DNA of 64,000 nt from Sparassis latifolia (GCA_018466975.1 CM031558.1:248001-312000); one strand, 5' to 3'; shown: positions 36,695 through 49,161, counted from the first letter of the stretch. Program-made: numbers and translations. The notes: generated from the letters alone by a model not told the origin.

Positions 36695-39600
36695 CTGTTT
36701 TTGTGTTAGTCTCAGAGCCTGTGGGAGAGAAAGTAGCTTCTGTGAACTTCTCTATGATGTTAAGTTAACGGCGGTGGCAGAGACAGTGGTCCATCGCCTG
36801 GATCTCGCTCGTGGGACAGGGAAATCAATCATGGAGAATGCCATGGAGAGTTTGTGCATTCGTAAGCGAGGCTTGTCACATAATATTATGGCGAGAATGC
36901 CGCAGGTAATGGCCTTTCGTGTAAGGCAGGCATCAAAGAGGTTTATTTGAATTCTCACACTGTGACCAACCAGTTTGCCTATTTCGGCCGAGTGTGGCAA
37001 CCGGAAGTAACGAACTTCTTCGAAGCACTGACACGGAGGCCTGGGCAGTGCTGCTTAGTGGTCAGTTCACTTGATTCGCTTTGCAGTTGGCAGATTGTTG
37101 CGAAGAGGCGATCCCAACAGTCAAGGACATGCACTGTACCTCACTGCTCCGTAGTTACATCTCAGGAACGCATGTCCCAATTGTTCAATCCAGGTGCCAC
37201 TCGCGGGCGAGAAACTCTACGAACACCGTGACTGTAGACACCCCGGCCATAAACAAATGCACCGCGGCAATCGACACGGTAAACCGTCTCCATTACGGGT
37301 CCAAACCTAGAACTAGACGCCAATTGATACCGAGAACATGATTGATTTCACTATGTGCCGTCGGGTGGTCGCCATGATGTGATGCTGCGCAAACACGAAC
37401 ACGGCATGTGTCCCATGAACGCCACGGCTACAGATCATCGGAACCATTCACAGCTGGTGTTGCACGTCAGGCTTCGTCATCGTCCCGCCCTGGGAGAAGG
37501 ACCGCAAAGAGAGTGGCTATTCAACAACTTAGAGGGAGATTTTTTCGCGTCAGTGTGAATTCGATAAATATTGGACTCTACCTGTGAAGGGGTTGGTGCT
37601 ATCAAACAGAAAATGAGCCTGAACTAATTGCGCCCAAAATAACCCCAGCAGATAGTCTGCTATCAGCACTAGTGCGCCATACGCATCAACAAGTCATCAA
37701 GAGGGCGAACCTTAATTCAGGCGAACAGTTCGTGGGTAGAGGTAAGCATAAAGTAACTGAGGTGGATCGCTAAAAGAGTTTTCTGGACACCCAGTAGCAT
37801 CCTAGCTCCATTACTTGGTTTATTGGGGGAAGAAGTTAATAAATTCGACATCGTCACGGGTTCCACAACTTGAGACTGCGGCTCAAAGAGTACCGAAGGG
37901 AGCTTTAACCGCATAAAACTAGCTGGCTCACTGTAAAACTCAATAGCCCGGTGAGATGATATTTTGAAACGCTATGTGCGCTCACCGATTAAATTCGTTG
38001 TGTGGGCGTTTTAAATACGCTCTCTGATGAGAACACGCAGCAACGAGACCACATCCTTCGGGTACATGTATAACGTAGTGTGAAACATGTCAGAATGAAT
38101 AGAAGTATGTTGGCACAGGTTGCAGCGAAGGCGCACGCCGGGGGACAACTGGAGGATGCGTCTGGTGATTATCTCTGTTTACTAGTTCGGTCAGGGCATC
38201 TCTGGATGAATGCCACCGAATGAGGCAATGCGGGTGCGAGTTATCAGTACGTAATGATACGAATTCCTAGGTCGGGTTCGTCCGTACCTCAGTCCTCGAC
38301 CGCGAGGGGGCGGCTGCAGTCACTTGTCGGGAAGGGGAGCGTTGTTTGAGGAGGGACATACTGATGGATATACGGACAAATTCTTAATTAAGTAGAGTGC
38401 GGCAGAGCAACTGTTCGACATGATGATGAAATCGTGAACACAGGCTCGTCGAAGCTGACAGTTGCGCCGAGACCGACGGACGATAGAGTTCAGCTGGCCC
38501 CGCCATCTGAAAACTGATATCTCATTAGTTGAGAGGTCTGAGGTGAGCGGCATAAGACGACATACTTGAGAGTGAGCTGGCTGACGAATGTGCCCACCTA
38601 CAGCGGATAACCTAGCAATCTTCAGAAAAATACAAGACACATGGTATATATACGCAGGTTCAGCAGGGAATCACTTCGAGGGAATAGAGGTGGAGGAGAA
38701 CGTGCATCGGCATTACCGCGAATTCGTGCTATACATCGGCTGATGAGCGGGGAGAAGCGTCTCCGCAAGAGACATATCGACGAATAGGTACTCATCTTCT
38801 GTCGCTCACACGGCTGTGTATTCTCTGACAGGCCGTTGATGCTAGAAGGGCCAATAGAGCATCTGCACCTAAAGAAGGTCAGATGGGCTGATAGGGTCTC
38901 CCAACTTCAAGGTCAGTATGTTTCTAAGGGTGAGGCGGAACAACCAGCTGAACCACTGTGGCGCCTTGACGTGTTTGCTGTGACCAGTTACTGACCTCAA
39001 GCGCGCGGTTGGCAAGCGCCTCTTGACAATATGGTACCACACAATACTGGTGCTCGACCGGGCACATGAAGAAAGCGTTTTGATCACCATCAACTCCTTA
39101 ATGGTGGCATCATTAGACGAGAACATCCATCTCAGAACTGGTAGAACCATGGATGGTTTTGGCAGGAAATACGAGTGCCACAGAATATCCGATCCCGACC
39201 CCAGTCTCCTGCAAGACGATTGCTCCGAGAGATATCGCGATGATCATCAGATCGAGCACATGGGGTACCTAATATAAAATCCGAAGATAAGCTAAGCCTT
39301 GAGTCAAGCAAATCTTCAATAACTAACTTACAAGGAAGTGCTGTAGTACGTTCTTTAAGGGCACTTAGTCACAAATTGCGCCACACCCCAGCTTGCTGCG
39401 AGTAAGTGAACATAGGAAGGAGTGACACGGAGGTTCGAAAGGAGCGCCCACCTGGATGCAGAAAGGATCAGCGTCGCCCAAACCCAATTTGTATACGTCT
39501 GGGTTTGATAGTTCGGCGCAGGGCAAGTCACGCAGACAACGAGCCACAGACATCTATGGTAATGCTTGAGATAAACGCGTCCATCAAAATATGACATGAG

Positions 39601-40069
39601 ACGCAGCTCAATTCCACACCAACGACCTGTAATTTTCAGCGCTCGTGAGACTTCAAAGAAGAAATTGCGGCATAGTCCACTCGTCAGCTCAGCCCGGTCA
39701 GTGACTAGTTGACTCACGGAGAACTCACTGAAATATTTATGGGCCAGTGACGCACGATGTTGGGAGCTTTACGCCGATATTTGCCGCGAGCGACATTCAT
39801 GCATAGAACGATGATCTCATAAAAGAAGAACCTACGACGTGTGCATTCAACATTGTGGTCCATGGCGATACGGAAAAACTGAGTTCCAAGAGAATACATC
39901 TAGTCATACACAGTCCATCTGGGTAGGTCTCCATGGAATGGAGCATCATTCTATCTTTCTACAGTCTAGTTCGAGTTGAGCGCCATCACCATCAAGAGAA
40001 CGCGATGCAACTCACTCTGAGATACGGCGGCTGCTATTGCGGCAAGCCAGACGGATGTAGTAACTAATG
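36695..40069. other. gene-poor region, 3.4 kb
   Basis: No supported gene. On the minus strand, 38,870-39,900 contains several hydrophobic stretches, for example VLDLMIIAISLGAIVLQETG near 39,240 and ORF 39355-39717. These may be remains of a membrane-protein gene, but stops interrupt every frame. Confidence 0.4.
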
Positions 40070-41361
40070 TCAGAGGCTAAACACAGCTCTCGGCTTGAGT
40101 CCAATGACCCCACCACCTTTCCCATCCCATCCCGGGATGGCCGCTCGACAGACAGGACATCTTTGGAAGGCTCTCAGGATGCGGGAAGCGGAATTTAATT
40201 GTACAAGGACTCACCGAGCAGTCGTCCTCTCGCCGAGTACGCCCGAATATGTGGCACGCTGCATCGTCGTCTTGACTGCAGCAAATAAACACTCTCCGCA
40301 GCACACGTGTCCGCAGGGTGTGAGCGTCGCATATGTCGGCGGTGAGAAACATATTGGACAAGTGTATTCCGACAGCGGCTCTATCGTGGGCACTTCCGTC
40401 TGTGGAGGGGCAGTCACAACGCTAGAAAAGGAGGGAAAAGCAGAGAGACGAGAAGACGACGCCACCGGTTGAGGAAGTTGTGCGCTGGTCGAGGCTATCG
40501 GGTCAGAGCTCGAAGATGACGCGTAGGACGTAGACGGCATGGCATCTACATCAATCACTTCGCCCTGCTTAATCGGTTCTGCATGAGAGGCGGGAGCGGG
40601 TGATTGCGAACAACTAGAGCCCGCAGCAGATGAATCCCCGCTAGCCGCCTCTGGCTCAACACGAGCCTCTATGGGTACTCCTCGTATGGTCGATGTCGAT
40701 ATTAAGGATTCCTGAGAGCCGGAACCTGGAAGCAGAAACCCCTGCAATTCAGATTCAACCAGAGACTCGTCTCCGTCCGCGTCCTCATCGTCCTCGTCGA
40801 TCTCTGATCTTTTGTCTTGTTCTTCCATATGCAAATTGAGTTCCAGCGGTGGGGATGGCAAAAATTCGGGATGTATTGCAGTCTAGAATTACAAGGCATC
40901 AGTTTCTAACTGGATTTCGCGTTTCATGAGGTATCAAGACTAACCTCGCTCGATCCTTCTGCCACAACAGTTCGCTGCCTCTTTCTTGAAGGCCCTTCGA
41001 CATTTGCAAAAGAATCGCCACTGGTTTCTGTAATTTGTTCCTCTGTTCTTGGACGCTTCCCCAGATCCCGATGTACGTTGTGAATATCCTTCCTCTGCAG
41101 CTCTTCCGGTGCATCCTCGCTTCCAGCCAGTACACCACTTCCTCTGTCCGCTCCACTCTGAGCAGTGCTCATGGTCGAAGTACTTGATTCCGCTTGCATC
41201 ACAGAGCTAGACCTGGACCTGGAAGATGAAGCGGTGGTGCTCGAACGCCCACTGGCCTTCGCCCGACGAGGTCGAAGCGAGCGAGTGTTAACCGTTATCG
41301 GAGCCGGTAATGGTGGAGTAGTTAGAGACAAAGTCAGGTCGTGGACCCTCCCAGCAGGCAT
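40070..41361 (-). CDS. RING-finger E3 ubiquitin ligase, SUMO-targeted type (Slx8/RNF4-like)
   Basis: Exons 40945-41361, 40215-40882 and 40070-40172 give 395 aa. A C3HC4 RING begins at about residue 314: CPICFSPPTYATLTPCGHVC, then CGECLFAAVK, and closes with RCPVCRAAIPGWDGKGGG across the last intron. RING domains recruit E2-ubiquitin. The N-terminal 300 residues are disordered, with a basic patch (SRKRQRT) that may be a nuclear signal. The segment GEVIDVDAM near residue 245 fits a hydrophobic SUMO-interacting motif with flanking acids. RING placement at the C-terminus plus a SIM-like site is the layout of SUMO-targeted ligases that act in DNA repair. That assignment is inference; the RING itself is clear. 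The start is the first ATG of the exon-1 frame, at 41361. Confidence 0.85.
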
Positions 41362-43437
41362 CCTAGCATTAATCTATTCGTTGGCAGAGATATTCAAGAG
41401 TCAAGACAGAGTGGCGACAATCATGATGGCTCACAGTGTGAGACTTGGCGCGACTAACCCACGTGACATGTAAGCGCTCAGTGGCATTTTCCATTTAAAT
41501 TTCATCTTTAACGGCGGCCTTCTTTTCCAGCATAATCGTCGCTCATAAAACATTGGAAACAAATCCCCTGTTACGCGCGGGGGTCCTGACCTATAGCCCT
41601 TTTCAGGAGAATCCAAGTCTTCGACTTCACAATGTTGTGTAATCAGAGGCTCTAGTCAGCTTTATTCTATAGCTATTTCATGCCTGCACAACTAGTACTG
41701 CGCTTGAAACGTCCTCACCACGGCTGTCAGATGAGCATGTCTGTTGTATTACAACCTTTTCTGAGTTGACAAGCAATGCATAGCAGTTTACAACGTGATA
41801 CGCAGGTTAAACGTAATTTATCAAAGTATTCATGCCACCAGTGCACTGAAAGTCGAGATGTTTGCAGCGTGGTTCCTTCTAGTGCATGTGTCATCCCGTG
41901 TCTCCTACATGCCCTCGGCGACCGCACGCGATTGCTCCCAAGCTGAAGACTTGGCTTCTTTACTGGCCGAGGGTTTGAAGCGCGCATGCAATCCTGACAA
42001 ACCTCGTCTTTCCTCTGGTCTCGTTCTCCTGTGCCCCAGTATTACTCGGTCAAGGGCGGCGGTCTGCGGTCTTTCGAAGCTTGCGTAGGTCACTACGAGC
42101 TGTCCGACTCTGCTATCGTTTCCACTCTGCCGTTCAACGGATCAATATGGGGCTTTCCAGATCATACATGGTTGTGCGACACATTGAATTCTTGTCTGTG
42201 GTGGGCGACATTTTTCAGGATCTCCAACCTTTTCGTGGTACTCAACCTCCTGTATTTTGAACAGGGCCACGTTAAGGTACACGATTCTCGTCGAAATTTT
42301 CCGAATATTTTGTGTCTCAGGGTCATGCTCCCCAACATGGTGATGTAAGAGGGCGAAAAAGTGGTCATTGACTTCAATTTCATTACCGGAGTATGTTACC
42401 TCAATGTCAATGTCGATGAACGACTAGAGCATCGCGAACATAGGGCAGTACACCCCCCAAATACTGCGGTATTTTGGGCTGCATGCCTTTCTGATATACG
42501 TCCAGACACTGCGAAATTGATCGAAATGAGAGTTATATTTATACTGACAACTGACGGGGTGGTTATACTAAGCCAATATCGCGGGTGATACTTGTGTTGT
42601 TGTGTCTATGCTTGGTATTCCACTCTGACTGGGAACCTCCATGTGTTGAACATGGTGAGTGCATAAAAATTGGAGTCATGTATCCGGCTTTCTTTATTTT
42701 GTGTCTCAGTGTATAAGTATCTAGGATTTGTCTCATTTACCGCTGACTCTGGCCAATATATTTGTGAGACCGAAGACGGACATGGTTGTCCGAAAGAATA
42801 CCTTGCTAGATGAGTGCAAGAAGTTCATTCCAATCGACACCAAGAATCTTTTCTAGCTTAATTCAGGAATAGTTAGTGTGTGCAAGTGGTGCACAGGATT
42901 AGATGGTTTGCATGCTGACATTGGTGCAGACCATGTACATCACACCCCTGAGTGATCGGTAAAGATTGGTAACAAAGTAGTCAAGCTACCCTCCGAAGTA
43001 GATCATGTTGGCACATATAATGATGCCTTTGCTGCTTACTGAGGCCGGGTTTGCTGATGAAGTTCGCAGCACTTTGTTTCTCCTGAGGCGAATCATCATA
43101 TGTATGCCAAGCTTATCCCATTGATATTGATGTTGCACATGCCAAGTACGGAGTATTTTTACCAGATGAATTGGAAGAACGACCGATCACCGGAGACGGC
43201 GAGCTATATCTGGACATCTAATATTGTGCAAATATCCCATCTAACATTGTACATATGTGGTAGAATGTCAGACAGTTGTACATTTTTGTAAACAGGCTTA
43301 TTCTCGCGATCTGATTGGCTGCGAAAGGATGTAAGGCAAAATTTCCGCAGGCAACAAGAGCCGGTCATACATGTACAATGTAAGGCAGAATTTTCCCACA
43401 ATGTCCGCAGATGCGATATTGCCCGCTGTCTCCGGTG
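41362..43437. other. intergenic, 2.1 kb, no supported gene
   Basis: This includes the RING gene promoter. Beyond 42.5 kb the sequence has stop-interrupted stretches that could be old retroelement DNA, but I could not identify any conserved motif. Confidence 0.4.
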
Positions 43438-43696
43438 GATGTTTTGCTATATATCGGGGAGGAACTCTGCGGGTTGTTTTCACCTGGTTGAGTGTGACGG
43501 AACTTGGTCAAGGAAGAATCCAAGTGCAAACAGGATGGACGTCAAGTTTATGTATCATTGATGAGGAAGAATGTCATCCACGGCCATAGGACTTCGAAAG
43601 CACCGCATCCCGTCTGATCTGCGCAGTTAACCGGAGTGCCGCCTAGTTAGTACCACGGTGGGGGACCACGCGGGAATCCTAGGTGCTGTGGTTTTG
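43438..43696 (+). repeat. left arm of a 259-bp inverted duplication carrying a 5S gene
   Basis: By eye this arm matches the reverse complement of 44030-44288 at 257 of 259 positions, with no gaps. It holds about 138 bp of 5' flank plus a whole 5S rRNA gene. The two arms are separated by 333 bp of unrelated sequence. Confidence 0.9.
43576..43693 (+). rRNA. 5S ribosomal RNA
   Basis: The 118-nt sequence begins ATCCACGGCCATAGGAC, contains the internal-promoter region AGTTAACCGGAGTGCCGCC and the block GTACCACGGTGGGGGACCAC, and ends GTGCTGTGGTT, followed by TTTT. This is the standard fungal 5S. The 5' end can pair with the 3' end (helix I). The T-run after the gene is a normal RNA polymerase III terminator. 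5S genes in filamentous fungi are often dispersed, as here. Confidence 0.95.
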
Positions 43697-44029
43697 CTCA
43701 GCTCTTTTGTTCCTTTGTTTAACCAGTGTCTAGCACATCCCTAAGGCAATATTTTCTTTGGCTAGTTTCTAATTCTTCTCTGCAAACCTACTCATTGATA
43801 TCCTCTGCGCTTTGGAGTCACAAAGTGAATCAAGTCTCCCCATCGATATTTCCCGTTTTTGGTGAGAAATTCTCCTTATGTGATAATCATAGAATGTGGG
43901 AGTGCCTAATAAGGCAGTTGAGAGGGATTTTTACCGCTCTTCAAGTTGCAATAGAAGCGAAGAAATTAGAGCTTTTGACCCAAATCCAATTGTCGAGGAA
44001 GGCCCGAAGCAAAGCATGCGAATGAAGAA

Positions 44030-44288
44030 CAAAACCACAGCGCCTAGGATTCCCGCGTGGTCCCCCACCGTGGTACTAACTAGGCGGCACTCCGGTTAAC
44101 TGCGCAGATCAGACGGGATGCGGTGCTTTCGAAGTCCTATGGCCGTGGATGACGTTCTTCCTCATCAATGATACATAAACTTGACGTCCATCCTGTTTGC
44201 ACTTGGATTCTTCCTTGACCAAGTTCCGTCACACTCAACCAGGTGAAAACAACCCGCAGAGTTCCTCCCCGATATATAGCAAAACATC
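44030..44288 (-). repeat. right arm of the 259-bp inverted duplication carrying a 5S gene
   Basis: This is the reverse-complement partner of 43438-43696. The two differences seen are both T/C: one just upstream of the 5S start and one near the 5S 3' end (GGTGCTGTGG in the left arm, GGCGCTGTGG here). Confidence 0.9.
44033..44150 (-). rRNA. 5S ribosomal RNA (second, inverted copy)
   Basis: This is the same 118-nt 5S sequence on the minus strand with one substitution near the 3' end. It is followed by a T-run on its own strand. The two 5S genes converge, with 3' ends facing across a 339-bp gap. Both look intact, though the substitution changes the helix I region slightly. Confidence 0.93.
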
Positions 44289-44780
44289 GGTCACAATATG
44301 TTGTTGGATGGATGCGACGTTGCATGCACGTCACAGCAAGAGTATTACAGTAATAAGTACTGAAGTTGCTAAGTCCACTGCAGTATTGTCAATCACACAC
44401 ACCTCTGGGCCCGGGAGCCACCATATATACGCGCAGGTGGAATTATATCCTTCTTACTACTCGGTTTCAGTGCGTGAATATGAAGTAGACGACCGGACGA
44501 GGTGGTACCGGTGTAAGTAATATCGTACATGATTCACAACACAGAAAGCTCAATAGTTTAGTGCCATCTGGGATCAGACTGAAGGCATTTAGTCCTGCAG
44601 TTGACAGAGGTGTTCTGGATCTTCAAGAAATCTTTCCGAAATACTTGTAATGCCACTGCGCGGGGTGACCGGCAAGAATTCATGAAGGTGAAGAGACACG
44701 TCAGACATTGAGCACGTGCCCAGTACTTCTTCCCCTTTCGTCTGCAGTTTGACGGTAGTTCATTGTCGTCGGCGTTATTC

Positions 44781-46949
44781 ATGGCGACTGCTGCACCATC
44801 ACCACGGCCACCATCTCCTTCGTTGCTGGACAAACTCGACGAGATAGCACCAACCTCGCTAGCTGAATTTGACGCTTTTCCCAAACTTCCGTCAACCTAC
44901 AAAACACGTTCTGAGTCTCGTGGATTTCTCACCCTTTTCGTCGCTATCATTGCTTTCCTGCTCGTGCTCAATGACCTTGGAGAATACATATTCGGCTGGC
45001 CCGACTTCGAGTTCAGTGTCGACGGAGACCAAACAAATGACATGAAGCTGAATGTCGACCTGGTGGTGAACATGCCATGTCAATGTGAGTGGTACATTCC
45101 TCTGATGTACTTGAATCCCTAGTCTGCAGCGACGCCGCGAGCCTGTAACGATCTTAGTCTAAGACTTCAGATCGTGACAGCGCAACCGAGGTCATCGTAC
45201 TCGTCCGATCGTCCTTCAAGCCGTCGTGGATCTGGCCTGACAGTCTCAATTTGGATTATTCTACATCTCCTTTTGCATTGCCCCTTGTCGGAAAGTAATT
45301 GATCAGCTCCAACTAATGAAGAGCCAACAGACCTGAGTGTCGACTTGCGCGATGCTGTGGGAGACAGGCTGTTTCTCAGCAGCAACTTCAGGCGGGATGG
45401 TACCAAGTTTGATGTTGGACAAGCGACTACTCTTAAGGAGCATGCTGCTGCGCTCTCTGCGCGCCAGGCCATTGCCCAATCGCGCTCGTCTCGTGGCTTT
45501 TTCTCGACGTTGTTTCAGAGAAACAAAGACCCGTATCGCCCTACGTACAACTACGAGAAGGATGCCAGCGCATGTAGAATATACGGCACGATATCGGCGA
45601 AAAAGGTGACAGGTGAGATGCGGTGCGTATTCGGAGTTGTAAAGGACATCTAATTTATGGCAGCGAATTTGCACGTCACGACTCTCGGACACGGGTACAC
45701 AACCGGCCACCACGTTCAGCACAACCGTGAGCGGCGTAATACTGTGATGTGTTACGCACATTGATGTTGGCCCTGGCAGACATGAACCTCTCTCATGTCA
45801 TTACGGAGTTCTCGTTCGGGCCCTACTTCCCAGACATCGTACAGCCACTTGACGACTCGCTCGAGCTGACCGAAGAGCGTGAGTGCGGTTTTCCGAGATC
45901 TATACGCGCGACCGACGGCTTATGACAGAGTTCGTCGCGTACACGTACTTCCTGCACGTCGTGCCGACTACATATATTGCGCCTCGGACGGCGCCACTAC
46001 ATACATACCAGTACAGCGTCACGCACTACACGCGGGTGCTGGAGCCACACCAGGGCGTCCCGGGGATATTCTTCAAGTTCGACCTGGAGCCGGTCAGCCT
46101 GACGATCCACCAGCGAACGACGACCCTCGTGCAACTGCTGATTAGGTCAGTTGCGCTGATAGCCTTGGGAGCCTTTACTGATCCGGCCGTCGCAGATGCG
46201 TCGGAGTGATTGGCGGGTTGTTCGTGTGCATGGGCTACGCTGTGCGGATCACGACGCGCGCGGTTGAGGCCGTCACGGGCACAGACAAGACCACGGGCAT
46301 CATCGAGGCAGAAGCGAGCGGGGTCGGGGTCGGGATTCGCAAGCGGTTCGGCAGCACGGACCTGCGCCTGCGCCCGTCGCACAACGTCATGCGGCAGGGC
46401 TCGGGCTGGGTTGTCGAAGGCGGAAGTCCGTACGGCAGCTATGCCAGCACACCCGTTGCAGCGTCGCATCCGTCCACCCCGTACAGCCAAACCTTCGCTT
46501 CCCTTCATCCTGCAAGTGCACTGTCAAGCCCGAACCTCGACACGACGCGCCGGCCAACCTCTGTGTATGGCTTGGGGATCTCGTCGCCTGGCTTTGGTCC
46601 TATACCAGGCGTGACATCGCCACCCTTACCTTCCTCAGCCGCACGTCCGCTGGCGATGCACTCGCCGTACACAGCGAGCGCGATGGGCTCCACTTTCCCG
46701 ACCGCTGCGACGGCAGGCTCCCCATACAACCCGGATGCGGGCTCGCTACCACCTACACCAGGAGCAGGGAACAACATGTACGCGCACTTCCCACCGACAC
46801 CCAATTCGGCGAACGGGGCAGGCGCTGGGTTCCCGCGATCGCCCGGCCCTAGTGCGTCAGCCCCCCCTCCACCGCCAGGTCAGGCTCGACGGGAGAGTTG
46901 GCTCCGACATGAGAGCAGCGCAAGCGTGGGCAAGGCCAAAGGTGATTGA
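44781..46949 (+). CDS. ERV41: Erv41/ERGIC2-like COPII vesicle membrane protein
   Basis: Exons 44781-45084, 45331-45612, 45664-45726, 45780-45878, 45929-46145 and 46196-46949 give 572 aa. The N-terminus has a cytosolic segment (LDKLDEIAPTSLAEFDAFPK), then a first transmembrane helix (GFLTLFVAIIAFLLVLND). The luminal domain follows (LNVDLVVNMPCQY-LSVDLRD; LSHVITEFSFGPYFPDIVQP; TYFLHVVPTTY; GIFFKFDLEPV). A second helix reads CVGVIGGLFVCMGYAVRI. Erv41 with Erv46 forms a receptor that cycles between ER and Golgi and retrieves ER proteins. The yeast protein is about 350 aa; this one carries an extra Ser/Pro/Ala-rich cytosolic tail of about 230 residues. Intron 1 is 246 nt, long for this genome. Confidence 0.93.
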
Positions 46950-47819
46950 AGTGCCGGCGGGAACTAGTTGCTTTCGCACACGATTAGGAATCGCTGTATG
47001 TGTAGTTTCTTTGGGTTTGATGTGCACCTACGGAGGCTGAGACTGGCATAAGACTGTATCCACATTTGTTAGGAATGGACATGGCTTGCATTGCGGAACA
47101 TCGAAACGCAGAGTTTGGGCAGTAAAGTTTACCCATCTACCTACAACAAGCTCGACCGACGTGGTTCCGTCTTGGGCGTCGCCAAGGATAGGTCCGCAAG
47201 CTCATCCTTCGCTCCATGCGTCTCGTGAAGATAGGGCAAAATGCGTCGCATGCAGTCAACAATGCCAAAACCAACTCATATCGCGACTGAAACTCGTTTC
47301 CTCCTCTCCCTGGACTAGTACCATCGAATATGTGAGGTAGATTCCTGGTACGACGCACGACGTCGACCACACGGACACCTTCACCGCAATCCCGGGACTC
47401 TGTGGGAATGCCGCTGAAAATACCACTTGAGTGAAGACATTGGTCTGTTATGGGGATGTGTGAACATCGCGTATGCAAAGAGTCTGCACCGCACAAACCT
47501 CAAATGGCCTACCGCTCATGCATATATACTTGACAAGGCCCGCGTTCCGTTTGCGGAAGATGGAGGTTGGATGCCAACTCACGTCCCGCTAGTAAGCGGG
47601 CCCGTTGAGCTGGGTGTTGGACCTCCGGATTTGCATAGAGCGCTCAGCCATACCTGAGTTCAAGTCTAAGATCAATACTTTTGTTGTGAGAGACTCAGAC
47701 AGCCGATGTTGCAGTGACTGGAGCCATGCCACGTGATCGCGCGCACCATCGTGACTTGCACGCCACCGCTGAGCGTTAGACCTTCCGCCTCCTCTGCCGG
47801 TGAACATCTACTTCTCGAG
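46950..47819. other. intergenic, 0.9 kb
   Basis: This holds the 3' UTR of the Erv41-like gene and the promoter of HUS1. No supported ORF. Confidence 0.5.
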
Positions 47820-49161
47820 ATGCGATTTCGTGCAAACGTTGAAAATGTGGCGACATTTTACCGTGAGATGGTCGTTCAATTTTTGAGCCATTTCTGCGGC
47901 TGATAAACACCTATTGCAGGTATTGTACAAGCCATCGAAAAGCTGCAAAAACGATGCATCATCAGATTTACAGAAACAGACATGCATATCATATGCAACA
48001 ACGACGTTAACGAAGGCGGTATTCAGGTTTGGTCGTATGTCATTCACCCTTCTCTGAATTACTCCGGAACGATTGATGAATGCGGTTGTTTCATTTACAG
48101 GCAGATCAAAGTCCCTTCACTGTTTACAGATTACCGGATACAATCCAACGCACAGAATGAAATCACGCTCACTCTCTCATCAGAAGCTCTTCTCTCCGCT
48201 CTTCGCTCTGCATCGCCGTCCGGCTCCCAAGGCGCGTCTTCGTCCTCATTTGCATCTGACGCGGAAGTTGTCATGAAGTACGTTGTGAGACGCTTTAATT
48301 TTCAGCGTCCCTAACGTCAGGTCCCTCCAGGCTGGCGAAGAAGAATGATCAAGCAGTGCTCAACTTCGAGATGGCAGGGACCACACGTATGGGCCGCCGT
48401 GTACGCGTCGCTCACGATGTCCGTATTGAGGTGTTGAGACCACAGGATGTCGGGAAATTACGGGAGCCTATGTGTCCTGAGCCCGAGGTTTGCCCCCCTT
48501 TCTGGTAATCGTCCATCGTTTAGCGATGTTCACCTTTTAGGTCCACATACTCCTTCCACCACTTGCGAAACTCCGCACGGTTGTAGAGCGGCTCCGTCCG
48601 CTTGCCGCAGATGTTGTAGCAGTACGAGCGAACGCGTCCGGCTGTCTTCAGGTTTCAGCCAGCACAGAAAGTGCCCGTGTCGATGTCTCGTGGTCTGGGC
48701 TCACTAACCCCATAATGAGTGCGTTCACCCCGATATTATAGAGTGCGCCCGCATCTTACAGTTGAGACTCTCTCTGCAGCACGAGATGGGAACAGTCAGG
48801 ATCCCCAGGCGAGCCGGAACGGCAACGACCCCGACGCACGCGACCCGACGCAGAAGTACGGTGTGCTTGTCTCACTCCGAAGCTTCACAAAGTTCCTCAA
48901 CAGCCATGTTGTCTCAACGACAACCATTGCTTGTGCGTCATTTTTATTCAGTTGACATTGGCCTACTGACTCATTGTTTCTGTCATGTCGCTATTCTGCG
49001 CGTTCATTACGATCTTCTTCGGTGCTTTGATGTGGTGTCTGCGCTTCTCAGGTATCTGCCAGAACCACGCCATGATTCTCTATGTCTACATCGGTGAGGT
49101 TGCCGATGCAGGTGGCGTTCTGACGTTCTACATCCCGGCGATCATCGACGATGCACTCTAG
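47820..49161 (+). CDS. HUS1: HUS1, checkpoint sliding-clamp subunit (9-1-1 complex)
   Basis: Exons 47820-47862, 47920-48034, 48101-48277, 48331-48487, 48541-48718, 48762-48932 and 49052-49161 join to 316 aa, close to the usual Hus1 length. The protein opens MRFRANVENVATFYRIVQAI and continues with RFTETDMHIICNNDV, the typical Hus1 N-terminal clamp fold, then QIKVPSLFTDYRIQS. The C-terminal half includes VHILLPPLAKLRTVVERL, then a divergent loop, VLVSLRSFTKFLNSHVV and YIGEVADAGGVLTFYIPAII. Hus1 pairs with Rad9 and Rad1 in a PCNA-like ring loaded at damaged DNA, which activates the ATR checkpoint. All introns are canonical; the last is the longest (119 nt). Confidence 0.95.

Noticed and set aside
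38869..39900. A seven-helix membrane receptor gene on the minus strand
   Set aside because: Hydrophobic stretches exist, but I could not build an exon chain without stops. Kept only as a possible relic in the intergenic note.
42600..43400. Copia-type retroelement remnant
   Set aside because: The stop-interrupted readings lack any recognisable reverse transcriptase, integrase or zinc-knuckle motif.
43371..44334. Two similar ORFs ending WTSSLCIIDEEE-HPRP on opposite strands
   Set aside because: At first they looked like duplicated small genes. They are the same 5S flank and 5S start read as protein in both arms of the inverted repeat.
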